From a bacterium (GTDB lineage: Bacteria > Spirochaetota > Spirochaetia > JABEVK01), in the NCBI GenBank assembly GCA_021781625.1, contig JAJXWL010000095.1, positions 1 to 7,176 of the forward strand: a DNA stretch of 7,176 nucleotides, in the 5' to 3' direction. The translations under genes were made by a program, and so were the position numbers. This document shows positions 1 to 6,262 of the stretch, piece after piece (positions within the stretch are counted from its first letter, which is position 1; every line of letters starts with the position of its first letter). The notes under the pieces are model-generated. The model was not told where the DNA came from. It did not search any database and worked only from the letters and a program-made list of their open reading frames with translations.

Positions 1-801
1 GTTCCGGATTACCCCGTCGATGGTAAGGTGACCACCAACATTGATTCTGACGTTCCCAGTTGGATCAAAAACAACTTTACTAACATCCGTGCGTACATGT
101 CCGGGACGACCATTGTGATTGAAACACGAGATCTTCCCCCTTATAGTAGTTATTATTATAGTGCCACAAGTACCTCGACGGGGTTTAGTGCTTTACATCA
201 GTCTACGACTCCGGATTTTCCGGACCCCAATATGATCGCAGAACAGGCGTATATCTTGAAAGTTCCTGAAACTCCCACGGAATCGACAAGTTCAGTTACA
301 GCAGGTTTAGGACCTGTGGGAATTGCCAAAAACGGTGTCATGATTTTCAATGCCGATGCAGCCCCCGGGGACTATATTCAAAACGAGTACTTTTCCTTTG
401 ACACCACCGGCGGTCACCCTCAAAGTAGTGGAGTCTACCATTATCATACGGAACCTGCCAGTTTTGTGACCTCAAGCGGAGACGAGGTGGTTGGAATTGC
501 TTTGGATGGCTTTCCCATTTATGGGGGCAAGAATTCGAGTGGGACTGTGGTCTTTAATGCGGGAGGTAATTCTTCTGCGGCTACGACTTCTTGGAATGTC
601 GACAATACCAATTGGGTCAGTTCGACGGCAGATACGTCGTTAACCTCTCTTCCGCATTATCACACGGTTGAGAACTACTACTTAGCGACGACTGAAGCCG
701 CTGGGAGTACCAATCCTGCGGGGACCATCATTGAGTTAAATTATTTACTCGGCACCTACTTGGGGGGAGCCAAGGGAACAATTACGAATGAAGGACAATA
801 A
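1..801 (+). CDS. YHYH-domain protein, 5' end missing
   Basis: The reading frame is open from the first base of the window and ends with TAA at 799-801, so about 266 residues of the C-terminal part are visible and the real start lies upstream. A GTG at 28-30 is in frame but has no special claim to be the start. Counting from that GTG as residue 1, the protein carries the signature YHYH (137-140), preceded by FNADAAPGDYIQ (107-118) and GGH (128-130), then GFPIYG (161-166) and a second His-rich motif HYH (210-212). This set is typical of the YHYH domain family, whose function is unknown; the clustered histidines suggest metal binding, which is inference. The chain is rich in Ser, Thr, Gly and Asn and has no obvious membrane segment, as expected for an exported protein, but any signal peptide would lie outside the window. 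It converges with the GIY-YIG gene 38 bases downstream. Confidence 0.85.
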   Translation, partial: VPDYPVDGKVTTNIDSDVPSWIKNNFTNIRAYMSGTTIVIETRDLPPYSSYYYSATSTSTGFSALHQSTTPDFPDPNMIAEQAYILKVPETPTESTSSVTAGLGPVGIAKNGVMIFNADAAPGDYIQNEYFSFDTTGGHPQSSGVYHYHTEPASFVTSSGDEVVGIALDGFPIYGGKNSSGTVVFNAGGNSSAATTSWNVDNTNWVSSTADTSLTSLPHYHTVENYYLATTEAAGSTNPAGTIIELNYLLGTYLGGAKGTITNEGQ

Positions 802-839
802 ACTCAATTCAGTTTTGAAAGTTTCATGAGAAATTGTCT

Positions 840-1181
840 TTAGAAATTGTAACCGCGAACTTTATCAAGGCTAAGTTTGTTTTTGACCAGTTCCCTAAGG
901 TCGGCTAAGTCTTCGGCTGTTACAGGGTGTTCCAAGGTTGAGGTAAGGCTTTCGAGAGGGCCGAGGTCAAACGCCTCAGGCCCAAGGGTGTTCCAATCTT
1001 TTTGAAGGTCTGTACAACCCATTTGACCAGCCTCCAGTTGAAGCCGAACGCTGTTTAAAATACCGGGTAAATTGTGGGCCGTTCCCAAATAGGTTTGCCC
1101 GGTATCTTTGCGGCGGATCTGATACACACCGGCTAGTGTCGGCTGAGTCTTCCATTCCCGGATCAGGTCTTTTTTATTCAC
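840..1181 (-). CDS. Small GIY-YIG family protein, possibly catalytically degenerate
   Basis: This encodes 113 residues, read from a GTG start at 1181-1179 to TAA. No ATG lies in frame upstream before a TAG stop, and GGAG (plus-strand 1192-1195) sits 10 bases before the GTG, so the start is fairly secure. The protein has the GIY-YIG core: GVY (18-20), then TYLGTAHNL (30-38), an LQKDWNTLGPEAF helix region (59-71) and a C-terminal GYN (110-112). GIY-YIG domains cut DNA with paired Tyr, an Arg, a Glu and an Asn. Lined up by eye with I-TevI, both Tyr and the terminal Asn are present, but the Arg position falls on Ile41 and the Glu position on Arg96, so activity is doubtful. Short stand-alone proteins of this type occur widely in bacteria without a known role. 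It lies 46 bases downstream of the LysR gene on the same strand and may share its transcript. Confidence 0.85.
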   Translation of the reverse strand: MNKKDLIREWKTQPTLAGVYQIRRKDTGQTYLGTAHNLPGILNSVRLQLEAGQMGCTDLQKDWNTLGPEAFDLGPLESLTSTLEHPVTAEDLADLRELVKNKLSLDKVRGYNF

Positions 1182-1227
1182 TTTCGATTTACTCCACGGG
1201 TAAGTCTATAGAGGGTAAAGGGGAGTT

Positions 1228-2166
1228 TCAAGGTAGCTCTTCCTTTTGTAACACCGCCTCGTTTTGTAACACCGCTTGGACTTCTTTCAAAATGCCTTGA
1301 AAATCCCCAAGAAATTGACTGCCTTTACGATGCACAAAAGAAAAAGCATGGCGAATATCAAAACCTTGCACCAGGATGCGACCTAAGTCAGGGTTCTCTT
1401 TCGGTAAAGACTGTGTGGGGGGGAGTGACGAGGCGGCTTGGCCATAGAGAAAAGCAATTCCCAAACCATCCCGAACGAGAGCCTTAATGATGGCGATATT
1501 CCCAATCTCTAAAACACTAGAAAAGTTGGCTGGGGAGCGATTTTGTGCTAATAAAGCGTTTTCTAAAACCTCACGGGAACCGCTACCCTTTTCACGGACG
1601 ATCAACCGACGAGATAAGAGTTCCTCGAGTTGGACCACTTGTCCGGCCATGGGGTCATCTACCGCGCAAAAAAGCTCCAAGCGATCTTCAAAAAGTGTCT
1701 GGGCAGCAAAGTCCTGTTGATCAAAAATTCCTTCGATAAAGGCAAAATCAATCTGACCCGTGGTGAGCTTTTGTAAAAGGGCGTCCGTGTTGTCTACGAC
1801 CAGAGATAGGCCACAATCAGGTTGAGTTTTTAAGTAGCGGGAAAGAGCTCGGGGCATTACAAATTCCCCAATGGTTCGTGTGGCACCAAAACGAAGTTCA
1901 ATTTTTTGCGCGTGTTTGGCCAGAGCTTCTTCAACACGTTGAGTCTCGGCTGAGGTAAAGGAAGCATGTCGAAAAAGCAGATCACCAGCTTCTGTCAACC
2001 CAAAGTTTCTGCCGACAGCGGTGAGAAGCTTGGTTCCATAACGCTCTTCCAATTGATGAATTTGCTGGCTAACAGCCGGTTGAGTCAGTCCCAATTGTTC
2101 GCCAGCTTTACTAAAGTTTTTTGTTTGGCAAAGCGTTAAAAAAGTTCGAAGGCGAAAATCCAGCAT
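1228..2166 (-). CDS. LysR-type transcriptional regulator (CysL/YeiE-like)
   Basis: This is a 312-residue protein, the usual length for the LysR family. The N-terminal winged helix-turn-helix is clear (about 3-60), with NFSKAGEQLGLTQPAVSQQI at 17-36 and QLEERYGTKLL following. The effector-binding domain begins near residue 88. It contains GATRTIGEFVMP and later REKGSGSREVLE, motifs I associate with the CysL/YeiE group of anion- or sulfur-responsive LysR proteins. ATG at 2166 is preceded by AGGA (plus-strand 2176-2179) nine bases away. The gene is divergent from the yeiH-like gene, a common arrangement in which the regulator controls the exporter and itself through the shared region at 2167-2265. 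The effector cannot be read from sequence; sulfite, sulfate or a related anion is a guess from the family and neighbour. The extreme C-terminus carries a duplicated hexapeptide (AVLQNE, AVLQKE). Confidence 0.95.
   Translation of the reverse strand: MLDFRLRTFLTLCQTKNFSKAGEQLGLTQPAVSQQIHQLEERYGTKLLTAVGRNFGLTEAGDLLFRHASFTSAETQRVEEALAKHAQKIELRFGATRTIGEFVMPRALSRYLKTQPDCGLSLVVDNTDALLQKLTTGQIDFAFIEGIFDQQDFAAQTLFEDRLELFCAVDDPMAGQVVQLEELLSRRLIVREKGSGSREVLENALLAQNRSPANFSSVLEIGNIAIIKALVRDGLGIAFLYGQAASSLPPTQSLPKENPDLGRILVQGFDIRHAFSFVHRKGSQFLGDFQGILKEVQAVLQNEAVLQKEELP
1244..1279. repeat. 18-bp in-frame tandem duplication in the LysR gene
   Basis: Two adjacent 18-base units (1244-1261 and 1262-1279) match at 16 of 18 positions; their first 14 bases, TTTTGTAACACCGC on the plus strand, are identical. 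Because 18 is a multiple of three the reading frame is kept, and the protein shows the copies as AVLQNE then AVLQKE just before its last four residues. It lies outside the conserved effector-binding fold. Confidence 0.85.
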
Positions 2167-2177
2167 CGTTGAGATTC

Positions 2178-2196
2178 CTATAAAATTTTTTTATAG
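2178..2196. promoter_or_regulatory. Putative LysR-type operator, CTATA-N9-TATAG
   Basis: An inverted repeat with perfect 8-base arms (CTATAAAA at 2178-2185, TTTTATAG at 2189-2196) is separated by three T residues. It satisfies the T-N11-A rule of LysR-type boxes (T2181, A2193) and is centred 21 bases upstream of the LysR start codon, about 79 bases upstream of the yeiH start. In this family the promoter-distal recognition site usually lies roughly 65 bases before the target's transcription start and overlaps the regulator's own promoter region, which fits this place. The binding protein is inferred to be the adjacent LysR product. Confidence 0.65.
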
Positions 2197-2214
2197 ATCA
2201 ATAAGAAAATATAA

Positions 2215-2242
2215 TTGGATATTATCAAGATAACTCTATAAG
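2215..2242 (+). promoter_or_regulatory. Predicted sigma70 promoter for the yeiH-like gene
   Basis: TTGGAT (2215-2220) and TATAAG (2237-2242) are separated by 16 bases and resemble -35 and -10 elements. Transcription would start near 2249, giving a leader of roughly 17 bases that still includes the AAGGA ribosome binding site. The -35 element is weak, as expected for an activator-dependent promoter. Two small inverted repeats overlap it: ATAAT-N5-ATTAT (2211-2225) over the -35 and AACT-N5-AGTT (2232-2244) over the -10; these could be the activation half-sites of the LysR regulator. The regulator's own leftward promoter is less clear; TTGATA (2228-2223) with CTTATT (2205-2200) at 17 bases is the best candidate I see. 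Confidence 0.5.
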
Positions 2243-2251
2243 TTCTAGTGC

Positions 2252-2256
2252 AAGGA
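2252..2256 (+). promoter_or_regulatory. Ribosome binding site fixing the yeiH start at 2266
   Basis: AAGGA lies nine bases before ATG 2266-2268. An in-frame GTG at 2248 sits just before this motif, has no purine-rich site of its own and nearly coincides with the predicted transcription start, so ATG 2266 is preferred. Confidence 0.75.
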
Positions 2257-2265
2257 CGGTTCGAC

Positions 2266-3312
2266 ATGTCATGGAATAAAGATCAGGCTCGCCACATGCT
2301 CAATGGGATTTTATTTGTGGTGTTGTTTTCCTTAGCGGCTATAGAAATTGCAGGGTTGCCTTTCATCAAGAACTTGGGGCTTAGTCCGCTCATCATCGGG
2401 ATCTTACTGGGTATGATCTACGCAAATACGCTTAGAAGCCACGCCCCTCGCGAATGGGGGGCAGGCATCTCCTTTTCAGCGAAAACGATTTTAAGAATTT
2501 CGGTGGTATTTTTTGGTTTTCACGTGACCTTTCAAGACATTGCTTCGGTGGGCTTGGATGGCATTCTCGTGTCGGTTTTGATGGTCACCACAACCTTCCT
2601 CTTGGGAGCTTTTCTGGGACAAAAGGTTTTCAAATTGGATCGTGATACGGCGCTCTTAACGGCTTCGGGTAGTGCCGTCTGCGGTGCGGCAGCGGTGTTA
2701 GCCACCGAACCGGTGCTGAAAGCCGAGGCCTATAAAAGTGCGATTGCGGTGAGTACGGTAGTGATCTTTGGGACTTTATCCATGTTTTTGTACCCCATCA
2801 TTTACCGGACAGGGCTCTTACATGTGGATCAGACTCACTTTGGTCTGTATGCCGGTGGGTCCATACATGAAGTTGCCCAAGTCATCGGGGCCACGAATCC
2901 TGCAGGAAAGCAAGCTATGGATGTGGGGGTCATCGTCAAATTAACCCGTGTCATGCTCTTGTCCCCCTTGCTCGTGATCTTAGGTGTGATCCTTTCGGCA
3001 CTCAGTCGGCGAAAAAAGACAGCCGAAACGGGACGGACTAAAATCGTTGTTCCCTGGTTTGCGGTTTTGTTCATAGTCGCGAGTGGGGTGAATTCCTTGC
3101 ACATCATTCCGCAACCGGTTGTGAAAATTATTCTGATGCTCGATACCTTCTTGTTAACCATGGCGATGACGGCTCTGGGATTAGAAACCAGTGCGGCAAA
3201 ATTTCAACAAGCAGGACTCAAACCCTTCTTGTTGGCTTTAGCCCTGTGGGGTTGGCTCTTGGTCGGTGGGTTTGGTGTGATGCAGTTGGTGACTACGGTG
3301 ATTAAGGTGTGA
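2266..3312 (+). CDS. yeiH: YeiH-family putative sulfate/sulfite exporter
   Basis: Starting at ATG 2266 the protein has 348 residues, normal for this family of about ten membrane helices in the inner membrane. Family motifs are evident: LGLSPLIIGILLGMIYAN in the first hydrophobic third, the GSAVCGAAAVLATEPV stretch (from about residue 135), which matches the family's conserved Ser-x-Cys-Gly segment, and GGSIHEVAQVIGA (about 197-209), with a conserved His-Glu pair. A charged cytoplasmic-type loop (SRRKKTAETGR) separates the last group of helices. Members are named putative sulfate exporters, but direct transport evidence is thin and the substrate may be sulfite or another sulfur anion. The gene diverges from the LysR regulator, which very likely controls it, and it ends with TGA facing the MFS gene. 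No truncation or frameshift is visible. Confidence 0.93.
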   Translation: MSWNKDQARHMLNGILFVVLFSLAAIEIAGLPFIKNLGLSPLIIGILLGMIYANTLRSHAPREWGAGISFSAKTILRISVVFFGFHVTFQDIASVGLDGILVSVLMVTTTFLLGAFLGQKVFKLDRDTALLTASGSAVCGAAAVLATEPVLKAEAYKSAIAVSTVVIFGTLSMFLYPIIYRTGLLHVDQTHFGLYAGGSIHEVAQVIGATNPAGKQAMDVGVIVKLTRVMLLSPLLVILGVILSALSRRKKTAETGRTKIVVPWFAVLFIVASGVNSLHIIPQPVVKIILMLDTFLLTMAMTALGLETSAAKFQQAGLKPFLLALALWGWLLVGGFGVMQLVTTVIKV

Positions 3313-3338
3313 CTCTCAAGACACAAGAGCTTTGACTG

Positions 3339-3367
3339 TCATGAGTGTAAACCCCTTACTCTCATGA
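3339..3367. terminator. Hairpin between convergent genes, possible bidirectional terminator
   Basis: Arms TCATGAGTGTAA (3339-3350) and TTACTCTCATGA (3356-3367) pair at 11 of 12 positions around a five-base loop, ACCCC. The site lies 26 bases after the yeiH stop and 26 bases after the MFS stop on the other strand, the expected place for a shared terminator. No T-run follows the stem in either direction and the stem is not GC-rich, so it is not a canonical intrinsic terminator. The remainder of 3313-3393 shows no gene. Confidence 0.45.
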
Positions 3368-3393
3368 TAGTAAACCCGGTTTGCTAGGTGAAG

Positions 3394-4608
3394 TTAGGTA
3401 GGTTTCATAACAGGATCAATAAGCTGATTAATTTTACGATAAAGACCCCAATAAACGAGAAGCAAATTGAGCAGAATACCACCTGCGACAAGGATAAAAA
3501 CGACACGAATCCCCCAAACGGAAGCCGTTTGCCCACCGAGGTAAGAACCACAAAAAACACCCAAGTACCCGGCTGACATGGTATACCCATAAAGTCGACC
3601 GGTCAGCTGAGGCGGGGTGAGCCTCTTCACCAGCGCATTGAGGGCAGGGGCAATTCCCCCTGTAGCTAGACCTAAGAGAAACCTCAGTGCCAACAGTTGC
3701 CAAGGGTTGGTCACCAAGGCTTGGGGAATGGTGCACAGCGCCGCAAAGAGTAAGGAAAATAAAAGGATTTTGTGGGGACCTCGACGGTCTGAAAGTCGAC
3801 CTAAAAGTGGCGAGGACAGCATCGTGGCAAGTCCCGTAGAAGAAAAGATCAAGCCAGCCATAAAGGCGATATGATGGATATTTAATGATAACGACGAAAT
3901 GTACACAGTCAGAATCGGTTCGATGCTATACAACGAAAGGTATGAGACAAAAAAAGACACGAAGAGAATTAAGGTAAGGGTTTTGTAAGGGACCAAGTGC
4001 CAGGTTTCGCGGTGTCCTGCCGTTTTTTTGTTTTCGGGAGTGAAGGATTCTTTGACGAACAAAAGGGTCAAAAGAAAAGTCAGAATCATCAAAAAGCCGG
4101 TAAAGAAGAAAACCGCTTGATAGCCCCAGGTTTCCCCAATAAAACCCCCTACCAGCGGCCCTAACAGCGAACCGGCAATGCCAGAAGTGGCCAGAGTACC
4201 CAAGGCCGTACCGGCGTGTTCTTTGTCGGTTTGTGTCGCGATTAAAGTCGTACAAGCTGTGCTGTACCCAGTAATGACCCCTTGAAGTAAGCGCAATATC
4301 AAGAGTTCCAGGACATTTTGTGAAAAGCCCATCAAAAAGATCACAATTGCCATGCCAAGGCTGGCCCTCAGGAGCATGGGTTTTCGTCCATAGCGGTCGG
4401 CGGCTCGTCCCCAAATCGGAGAAAAGACCGCCGAGATGATAAATGTGGCTCCAAAGGCTAACCCAGACCAAACTTCGACTTGTGCGGCATTGTGAACCCC
4501 AAGATGCTGAATAAATAAAGGCATAATGGGGGCGATTTGGCTAAAACCGATTCCGGTGGCAAACATGCCAAACCAGCAAATAATGAGGTTACGTTTCCAA
4601 AGCTCCAT
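3394..4608 (-). CDS. MdtG-like MFS multidrug exporter
   Basis: This encodes 404 residues and about twelve hydrophobic segments, the size of a DHA1-type drug:proton antiporter in the inner membrane. The start, WKRNLIICWFGMFATGIGFS, and the stretch MLLRASLGMAIVIFLMGF closely resemble E. coli MdtG as I remember it. MFS motif A appears between helices 2 and 3 (GRAADRYGRK, 67-76) and again in the second half (GRLSDRRG, 270-277). The antiporter-type motif GSLLGPLVGGFIG (146-158) marks helix 5. A polar central loop (about 186-208) splits the two six-helix halves. ATG at 4608 is only 11 bases beyond the TAG of the acyl-CoA ligase, so the genes are likely co-transcribed and perhaps translationally coupled; no strong Shine-Dalgarno is visible. 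The exported compound is unknown: a drug, a lipid-like molecule or a fatty-acid derivative are all possible. Confidence 0.92.
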   Translation of the reverse strand: MELWKRNLIICWFGMFATGIGFSQIAPIMPLFIQHLGVHNAAQVEVWSGLAFGATFIISAVFSPIWGRAADRYGRKPMLLRASLGMAIVIFLMGFSQNVLELLILRLLQGVITGYSTACTTLIATQTDKEHAGTALGTLATSGIAGSLLGPLVGGFIGETWGYQAVFFFTGFLMILTFLLTLLFVKESFTPENKKTAGHRETWHLVPYKTLTLILFVSFFVSYLSLYSIEPILTVYISSLSLNIHHIAFMAGLIFSSTGLATMLSSPLLGRLSDRRGPHKILLFSLLFAALCTIPQALVTNPWQLLALRFLLGLATGGIAPALNALVKRLTPPQLTGRLYGYTMSAGYLGVFCGSYLGGQTASVWGIRVVFILVAGGILLNLLLVYWGLYRKINQLIDPVMKPT

Positions 4609-4619
4609 GTGGTTAGAAC

Positions 4620-6260
4620 CTAGGTTTTCGGAACATCTTTTTTCTCATACAGGTATCGTTTAATTTTCATCGTGGCAGTCTTTTCAAAAGGCTTATCTTG
4701 GACTTCGACACGGCTCACGTGACTAAAACGTGCCAGTCGTTTATTGATCAAATGCTTCATATTATCGAGGTATGCCTCAAGAGCTTTTCCTAAGTCTCGC
4801 CCCCAAGGTGCCAATTTATCTTGAAGCGTCTCGTGATCCACGACCACTTTGGCCACAAGATGGGGACCGTTTTTCAGCACCAGAGATTCTAGAACCAGCT
4901 GGTCTTGATTCAACAGAGCTTCAATGGTTTCGGGGTAAATGTTTTCTCCGCTGGGACCCAAAAGCGTGTTTTTTGACCTTCCCATAATATGCAAATGTCC
5001 ATGTTTATCAAACCGGCCCAAATCCCCTGTACGAAGCCAACCGTCTGGAGTCAACACTTCGGCAGTCCGTTCGGGGTCTTTGTAATAGCCCTGCATGATA
5101 TTGGGCCCCTGGGCAAGGATCTCGCCTGCACCTTGAGAATTTAAAGGTTCGGCAATCTTCAGGCGAACGCCCGAAAGGACTTTTCCTGTAGAAAATAACT
5201 TCACCTTGAGGTGACCAGCCAATAAAGGGCTTGTTTCTGTCAGACCATAGCCAATAGCGTAGGGAAAACCTGCCTTATGTAAAAAGCGTGCTACCTCGGG
5301 AGCTAATCCAGCCCCGCCAATTCCAAAAAAGTGTAGTCTACCGCCAAAGAGCTTTTTTAACTTTCGACCAGCACTTCTGAGAAGTAACGTATGGATCAGC
5401 GGGACTTTCAATAAAATCTTCAGAAGGGGCTTTTGAAGCGTAGGCAGGATTTTTTGACGGTAAATCTTTTCTATGAATAAAGGAACCGTGAGCATGGCCT
5501 GAGGACGAACAGTGGCCAGGGCCGGTAAAAGAACCGCTGGGGCCGGAGGCTTATTCAAGTAGCTGACGTGACACCCGAGGCTAAGAGGGATCAAGAGCCC
5601 CAGGGTACATTCATAAGTATGGGCGAGGGGCAGGACGGACAACAGCCTGTCGCCAGCATGAAGTCGTGGAATCGGCGCGGCGGCTAAAACATTACTGGTC
5701 AAGTTGCCATGACTCAGCATGACGCCTTTAGGGGTTCCGGTCGTCCCCGAGGTGTAGATGAGAGCCGCTAAACTGTCTTGCGTAGGTTGGGGAAGGCTAG
5801 AAAGGGCAGGGGCCGGGGTGATGAGTTCTTGAACGAGGTCCTCTAAGACCAGTATCCGCAAAGATTGCAAAGCGAGTTTTACTTCTTCGGAGGCTTGGTT
5901 GAGATACTGTTGCCAAGCATCCCGCAGGTGTTGGCTGACGACAAATACTTTAGCCTCGCAATGGAGGAGGGCTTGTGCTGTATCTGCAGAAGGAAAATCT
6001 GGTAAGAGGGGAACAATGACTTGACCTGAGAGCGTTACGGCGAGGTAAACCGCGCCCCAAGCGGGGTGATTCTGAGACCAGAGAGCGACTCGGTCGCCTG
6101 GCAAAACTCCAAGCTCGGTCAAATGAGCTTGAAGCCCTCGAATGCGGTGGTCCAACTCGGCGTAAGTCCACGGGGATTCACCAACCCAGCCTAAAGCCGA
6201 GCGCTGTGCATGTCGCTGTGCCGCTTCAGTCCATAATTCAAACAGGGTGTGGGCAGGCAC
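4620..6260 (-). CDS. Long-chain fatty acid-CoA ligase (AMP-binding)
   Basis: This enzyme activates a carboxylic acid, probably a long-chain fatty acid, to an acyl-adenylate and then acyl-CoA. From GTG 6260 it has 546 residues. Adenylate-forming motifs occur in order: YTSGTTGTPKG (169-179, P-loop), GYGLTETSP (337-345), GWLRTGDLG (407-415, with Asp413 for ribose binding), GRSKN with SGENIYPETIE (to 447), and the C-terminal KTATMKIKRYLY, whose Lys532 fits the catalytic lysine. The MLTVPLFIEKIYR segment is typical of bacterial long-chain ligases. The frame stays open up to ATG 6443, but that extension overlaps the cyclase gene and reads as unlike any ligase N-terminus. Family homology begins right after the GTG, which lies two bases beyond the cyclase TAA. 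Only a weak AAGG is seen upstream, suggesting translational coupling. Substrate chain length is not readable; an acyl-ACP synthetase role is an alternative. Confidence 0.93.
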   Translation of the reverse strand: MPAHTLFELWTEAAQRHAQRSALGWVGESPWTYAELDHRIRGLQAHLTELGVLPGDRVALWSQNHPAWGAVYLAVTLSGQVIVPLLPDFPSADTAQALLHCEAKVFVVSQHLRDAWQQYLNQASEEVKLALQSLRILVLEDLVQELITPAPALSSLPQPTQDSLAALIYTSGTTGTPKGVMLSHGNLTSNVLAAAPIPRLHAGDRLLSVLPLAHTYECTLGLLIPLSLGCHVSYLNKPPAPAVLLPALATVRPQAMLTVPLFIEKIYRQKILPTLQKPLLKILLKVPLIHTLLLRSAGRKLKKLFGGRLHFFGIGGAGLAPEVARFLHKAGFPYAIGYGLTETSPLLAGHLKVKLFSTGKVLSGVRLKIAEPLNSQGAGEILAQGPNIMQGYYKDPERTAEVLTPDGWLRTGDLGRFDKHGHLHIMGRSKNTLLGPSGENIYPETIEALLNQDQLVLESLVLKNGPHLVAKVVVDHETLQDKLAPWGRDLGKALEAYLDNMKHLINKRLARFSHVSRVEVQDKPFEKTATMKIKRYLYEKKDVPKT

Positions 6261-6262
6261 GA

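Noticed and set aside
802..839. A terminator between the convergent YHYH and GIY-YIG genes
   Set aside because: Only a four-base stem (TTTC-atga-GAAA) is visible without a clear T-run; too weak to call.
1182..1227. A separate promoter or terminator between the LysR and GIY-YIG genes
   Set aside because: No hairpin and no convincing -35/-10 pair is seen in these 46 bases; only a ribosome binding site is supported.
2248..2265. GTG start of the yeiH-like gene six codons upstream
   Set aside because: The good AAGGA site lies downstream of this GTG and correctly spaced for ATG 2266; the GTG also coincides with the predicted transcription start.
2835..3161. A 108-residue open frame antisense to yeiH
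   Set aside because: It lies opposite conserved yeiH codons, has no own ribosome binding site that I can see and no family resemblance.
3926..4471. A 181-residue open frame on the minus strand inside the MFS gene
   Set aside because: It is an offset frame of the well-supported MFS gene on the same strand, with no recognisable domain.
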